A stretch of DNA of 64,000 bases, from assembly GCA_024640365.1 (NCBI GenBank), contig JAHEFE010000007.1:1-64000 (forward strand), given 5' to 3'. The first letter of the stretch is position 1. Each line of letters starts with the position of its first letter. Below are positions 62,351-64,000 of this stretch, piece after piece. The position numbers and the translations under genes are program-made. This DNA comes from Woeseiaceae bacterium (GTDB lineage: Bacteria; Pseudomonadota; Gammaproteobacteria; Steroidobacterales; Woeseiaceae). Under the pieces are notes generated by a model. That model worked only from the letters and a program-made list of their open reading frames with translations. It had not been told where the DNA came from and ran no database searches.

Positions 62351-63763
62351 CTAGAATTCGTCGTCGAGGTTTAGGGCGCGAATTTTGCGCGTCAAGGTGT
62401 TGCGACCCCAGCCCAGCATTTTCGCAGCCAATTGTCGTTGCCCGCCCGCCTGGCGCAGGGCAACGCGTATCATCGTTCGCTCCAGGTCTGACGTTGCCCG
62501 CGCCATCAGTGGCTCGCTGGTGCCAGCACGCAGTTCACGTTCGGCCCAGGCTGCCAGGCCATTGAGCCACTCCCGCGGCGATCCTGGCATAGCGGGTTGG
62601 CCACCAAGCTCTTCCGGAATATCCGCCGCCGCAATGATATTTCCCGGAGCAATCACGGTCAGGCGACGACAAACATTAACAAGCTGCCGAACATTGCCCG
62701 GCCACTCAAACGCCTGCAACATCACAAGCGCCTCTGGGCTTAGCGCCTTGGAGCTAACGTCAAGGTCGCGCGCCGCAGCGGCGAGATAGTGAGCAAGCAA
62801 TAAGGGAATGTCTTCACGTCGATTACGCAGTGGCGGCGTGTCAATTCGAATAACGTTGAGTCGATGATAGAGGTCTTCTCGAAACCTTCCTTCGCGGACG
62901 GCCCGTGACAAATTTTGATTGGTCGCTGCAATAACTCGAACATCGACTTTTATCGCGTCCTGTCCGCCGACGCGGTAAAACTCGCTCTCTGCCAAGACCC
63001 GCAATAATCGAGTTTGCAACGCGGCGGACATGTCACCGATTTCATCCAGGAAGAGGGTGCCGCCACTGGCTTGCTCGAAGCGGCCTATACGCCGCGAATC
63101 AGCTCCGGTGAACGAGCCTTTTTCATGACCGAACAGTTCCGACTCCAGCAACTCCGCGGCGATAGCCGCCGTGTTCAGCGCGACAAATGTTTTGTTCGCG
63201 CGCGGACTGTGTTGATGCAGCGCGCGCGCGACGAGCTCTTTACCGGTACCCGATTCGCCGGTGATCATTACGGTCATACTCGACCTTGCCAGCCGGCCTA
63301 TAGAACGGAAAACCTCCTGCATGGCGGGCGCCTGACCAATCAGCGAAGGAATAACGGCCGGTAACATGAGTGCGTCTTCGTTGTTGTTCGTATTACGTCG
63401 TGCCGCCTTGTTGACCAGAGCGATTGCATCATCAAGATCGAACGGTTTCGGCAGATACTCAAATGCGCCGCCCTGGTAAGCGGCAACAGCGTTGTCCAAA
63501 TCAGAGTGCGCGGTGATTACAATTATCGGTAATTCCGGATGTGTTGCGCTCATCCGTTCGAGCAGCTCCAGGCCATCGACGCCGGGCATGCGAACATCGG
63601 TAATCAAAACATCAGGGACACCATGTTCGATGGCCTCGAGCAAATGTTCCGCGCGCTCGAAACTGCGGGGCTCCATATCAGCCTGACGCAGCGCTTTCTC
63701 TAACACCCAACGAACGGAGTGATCGTCATCGACAACCCATACCTGCAGCTTGTTATCAGCCAC
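62351..63763 (-). CDS. glnG: Nitrogen regulation response regulator NtrC (NR(I))
   Basis: Sigma-54 activator, 470 residues. Receiver domain with the phosphorylation site Asp56 (LITDVRMPG) and [12 protein letters not shown]+ domain with Walker A GESGTGKE (169-176) and GSFTGA (216-221), a Ser variant of the GAFTGA loop; C-terminal Fis-type helix-turn-helix ([20 protein letters not shown]). The start is GTG 63763, inside the end of ntrB; GTG 63772 is also possible. Expressed with ntrB to control nitrogen assimilation. Confidence 0.93.
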   Translation of the reverse strand: MADNKLQVWVVDDDHSVRWVLEKALRQADMEPRSFERAEHLLEAIEHGVPDVLITDVRMPGVDGLELLERMSATHPELPIIVITAHSDLDNAVAAYQGGAFEYLPKPFDLDDAIALVNKAARRNTNNNEDALMLPAVIPSLIGQAPAMQEVFRSIGRLARSSMTVMITGESGTGKELVARALHQHSPRANKTFVALNTAAIAAELLESELFGHEKGSFTGADSRRIGRFEQASGGTLFLDEIGDMSAALQTRLLRVLAESEFYRVGGQDAIKVDVRVIAATNQNLSRAVREGRFREDLYHRLNVIRIDTPPLRNRREDIPLLLAHYLAAAARDLDVSSKALSPEALVMLQAFEWPGNVRQLVNVCRRLTVIAPGNIIAAADIPEELGGQPAMPGSPREWLNGLAAWAERELRAGTSEPLMARATSDLERTMIRVALRQAGGQRQLAAKMLGWGRNTLTRKIRALNLDDEF

Positions 63764-64000
63764 TGCCGTCACCGCTGATCGGCAGGCGCACGAAGAAGAC
63801 CGTGCGGCCGGGGCGACTTTCAAACTCAATAAGCCCCGCATGACGACTGACAATTTCCTGGGCAACCGGCAACCCGAGTCCCGTGCCATCGACGCGGTTG
63901 GTCACCAAGGGATAAAATATGGACGCCTGCAAGTCGCGCGCAATGCCGCTACCATTATCTTCAATTTCGATGCTGGCAACGGCACGGTGCCGGGTCTCAC
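63756..64000 (-). CDS. glnL: Nitrogen regulation sensor histidine kinase NtrB (partial, C-terminal end only)
   Basis: The last 81 or so residues of the NtrB kinase; the gene continues beyond the right edge. The HATPase end is visible with the N and G boxes: IEDNGSGIARDL, then the G2 motif VDGTGLGLPVAQEIVSRHAG. The TGA is at 63756-63758, overlapping the ntrC start by 8 nt (translational coupling). Confidence 0.88.
   Translation of the reverse strand, partial: ETRHRAVASIEIEDNGSGIARDLQASIFYPLVTNRVDGTGLGLPVAQEIVSRHAGLIEFESRPGRTVFFVRLPISGDGSG

Noticed and set aside
1-64000. CRISPR array, prophage, insertion sequence or tRNA/rRNA genes
   Set aside because: No regularly spaced repeats, transposase or integrase ORFs, or recognisable tRNA/rRNA sequences were seen.

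Overview
The window is a gene-dense stretch of bacterial chromosome, with about 59 protein genes, no rRNA or tRNA seen and no insertion sequence or phage. Gene content and order point to a free-living aerobic gammaproteobacterium. The diagnostic blocks are mrcA (PBP1A) divergent from pilMNOPQ-aroK-aroB, rph-yicC-gmk-rpoZ-spoT-recG, rhodanese-grxC-secB-gpsA-trmL divergent from envC-ctpA-yibQ, tatABC, and ntrBC. A caa3/aa3-type cytochrome oxidase cluster and a TRAP transporter would suit a marine or sediment lineage, but no species can be named from sequence alone.

Layout. 1-4.3 kb: ybbP (partial)-ybbA divergent from tesA, then fadD. 4.3-14.2 kb, leftward: pyrF-hemE, and the operon pilM-N-O-P-Q, terminator, aroK, aroB, dgt. 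14.6-17.8 kb, rightward: mrcA and a conserved hypothetical. 17.8-23.1 kb, leftward: gltA, rpmE, hemW, rdgB, rph and a PP2C phosphatase. 23.4-32.6 kb, rightward: yicC, gmk, rpoZ, spoT, ridA, recG, ubiA and bioC, with comF on the other strand. 33-39.7 kb: the oxidase cluster coxB-ctaD-small protein-ctaG-coxC-(DUF2909)-surf1-CX5C protein-ctaB. 39.9-47.2 kb: uvrD, trkA, trkH, a TPR protein and TRAP dctQ-dctM, facing a convergent dctP. 48.8-52.7 kb: dtd, tatABC and a POT peptide transporter. 52.7-58.5 kb, leftward: a six-repeat Kazal protein, a GFA protein, a methyltransferase, a Nudix hydrolase, yibQ, ctpA and envC. 58.6-64 kb: rhodanese, grxC, secB, gpsA, trmL (-), a class 1B pyrD, and ntrC-ntrB (-, partial).

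How the genes work together. The window combines envelope building and division (mrcA, envC, tat), type IV pilus assembly, nucleotide metabolism and quality control (pyrF, pyrD, dgt, gmk, rdgB, rph, ppGpp by spoT), aerobic respiration (gltA, ubiA, the oxidase cluster), and import driven by ion gradients (Trk, TRAP, POT). Genes are tightly packed: many start or stop codons overlap, including a divergent start pair sharing CATG and a convergent stop pair sharing CTAG.

No wholly new multi-gene system is evident. The signals most worth checking are non-coding: an oriC-like cluster of DnaA boxes beside AT-rich DNA between rpmE and hemW; a candidate GGA-rich small RNA with its own terminator between dctP and dtd; a CRP-type site against the pilM promoter; a set of palindromes in the coxB leader; and a degenerate 40-bp inverted repeat that brackets hemE-pyrF.
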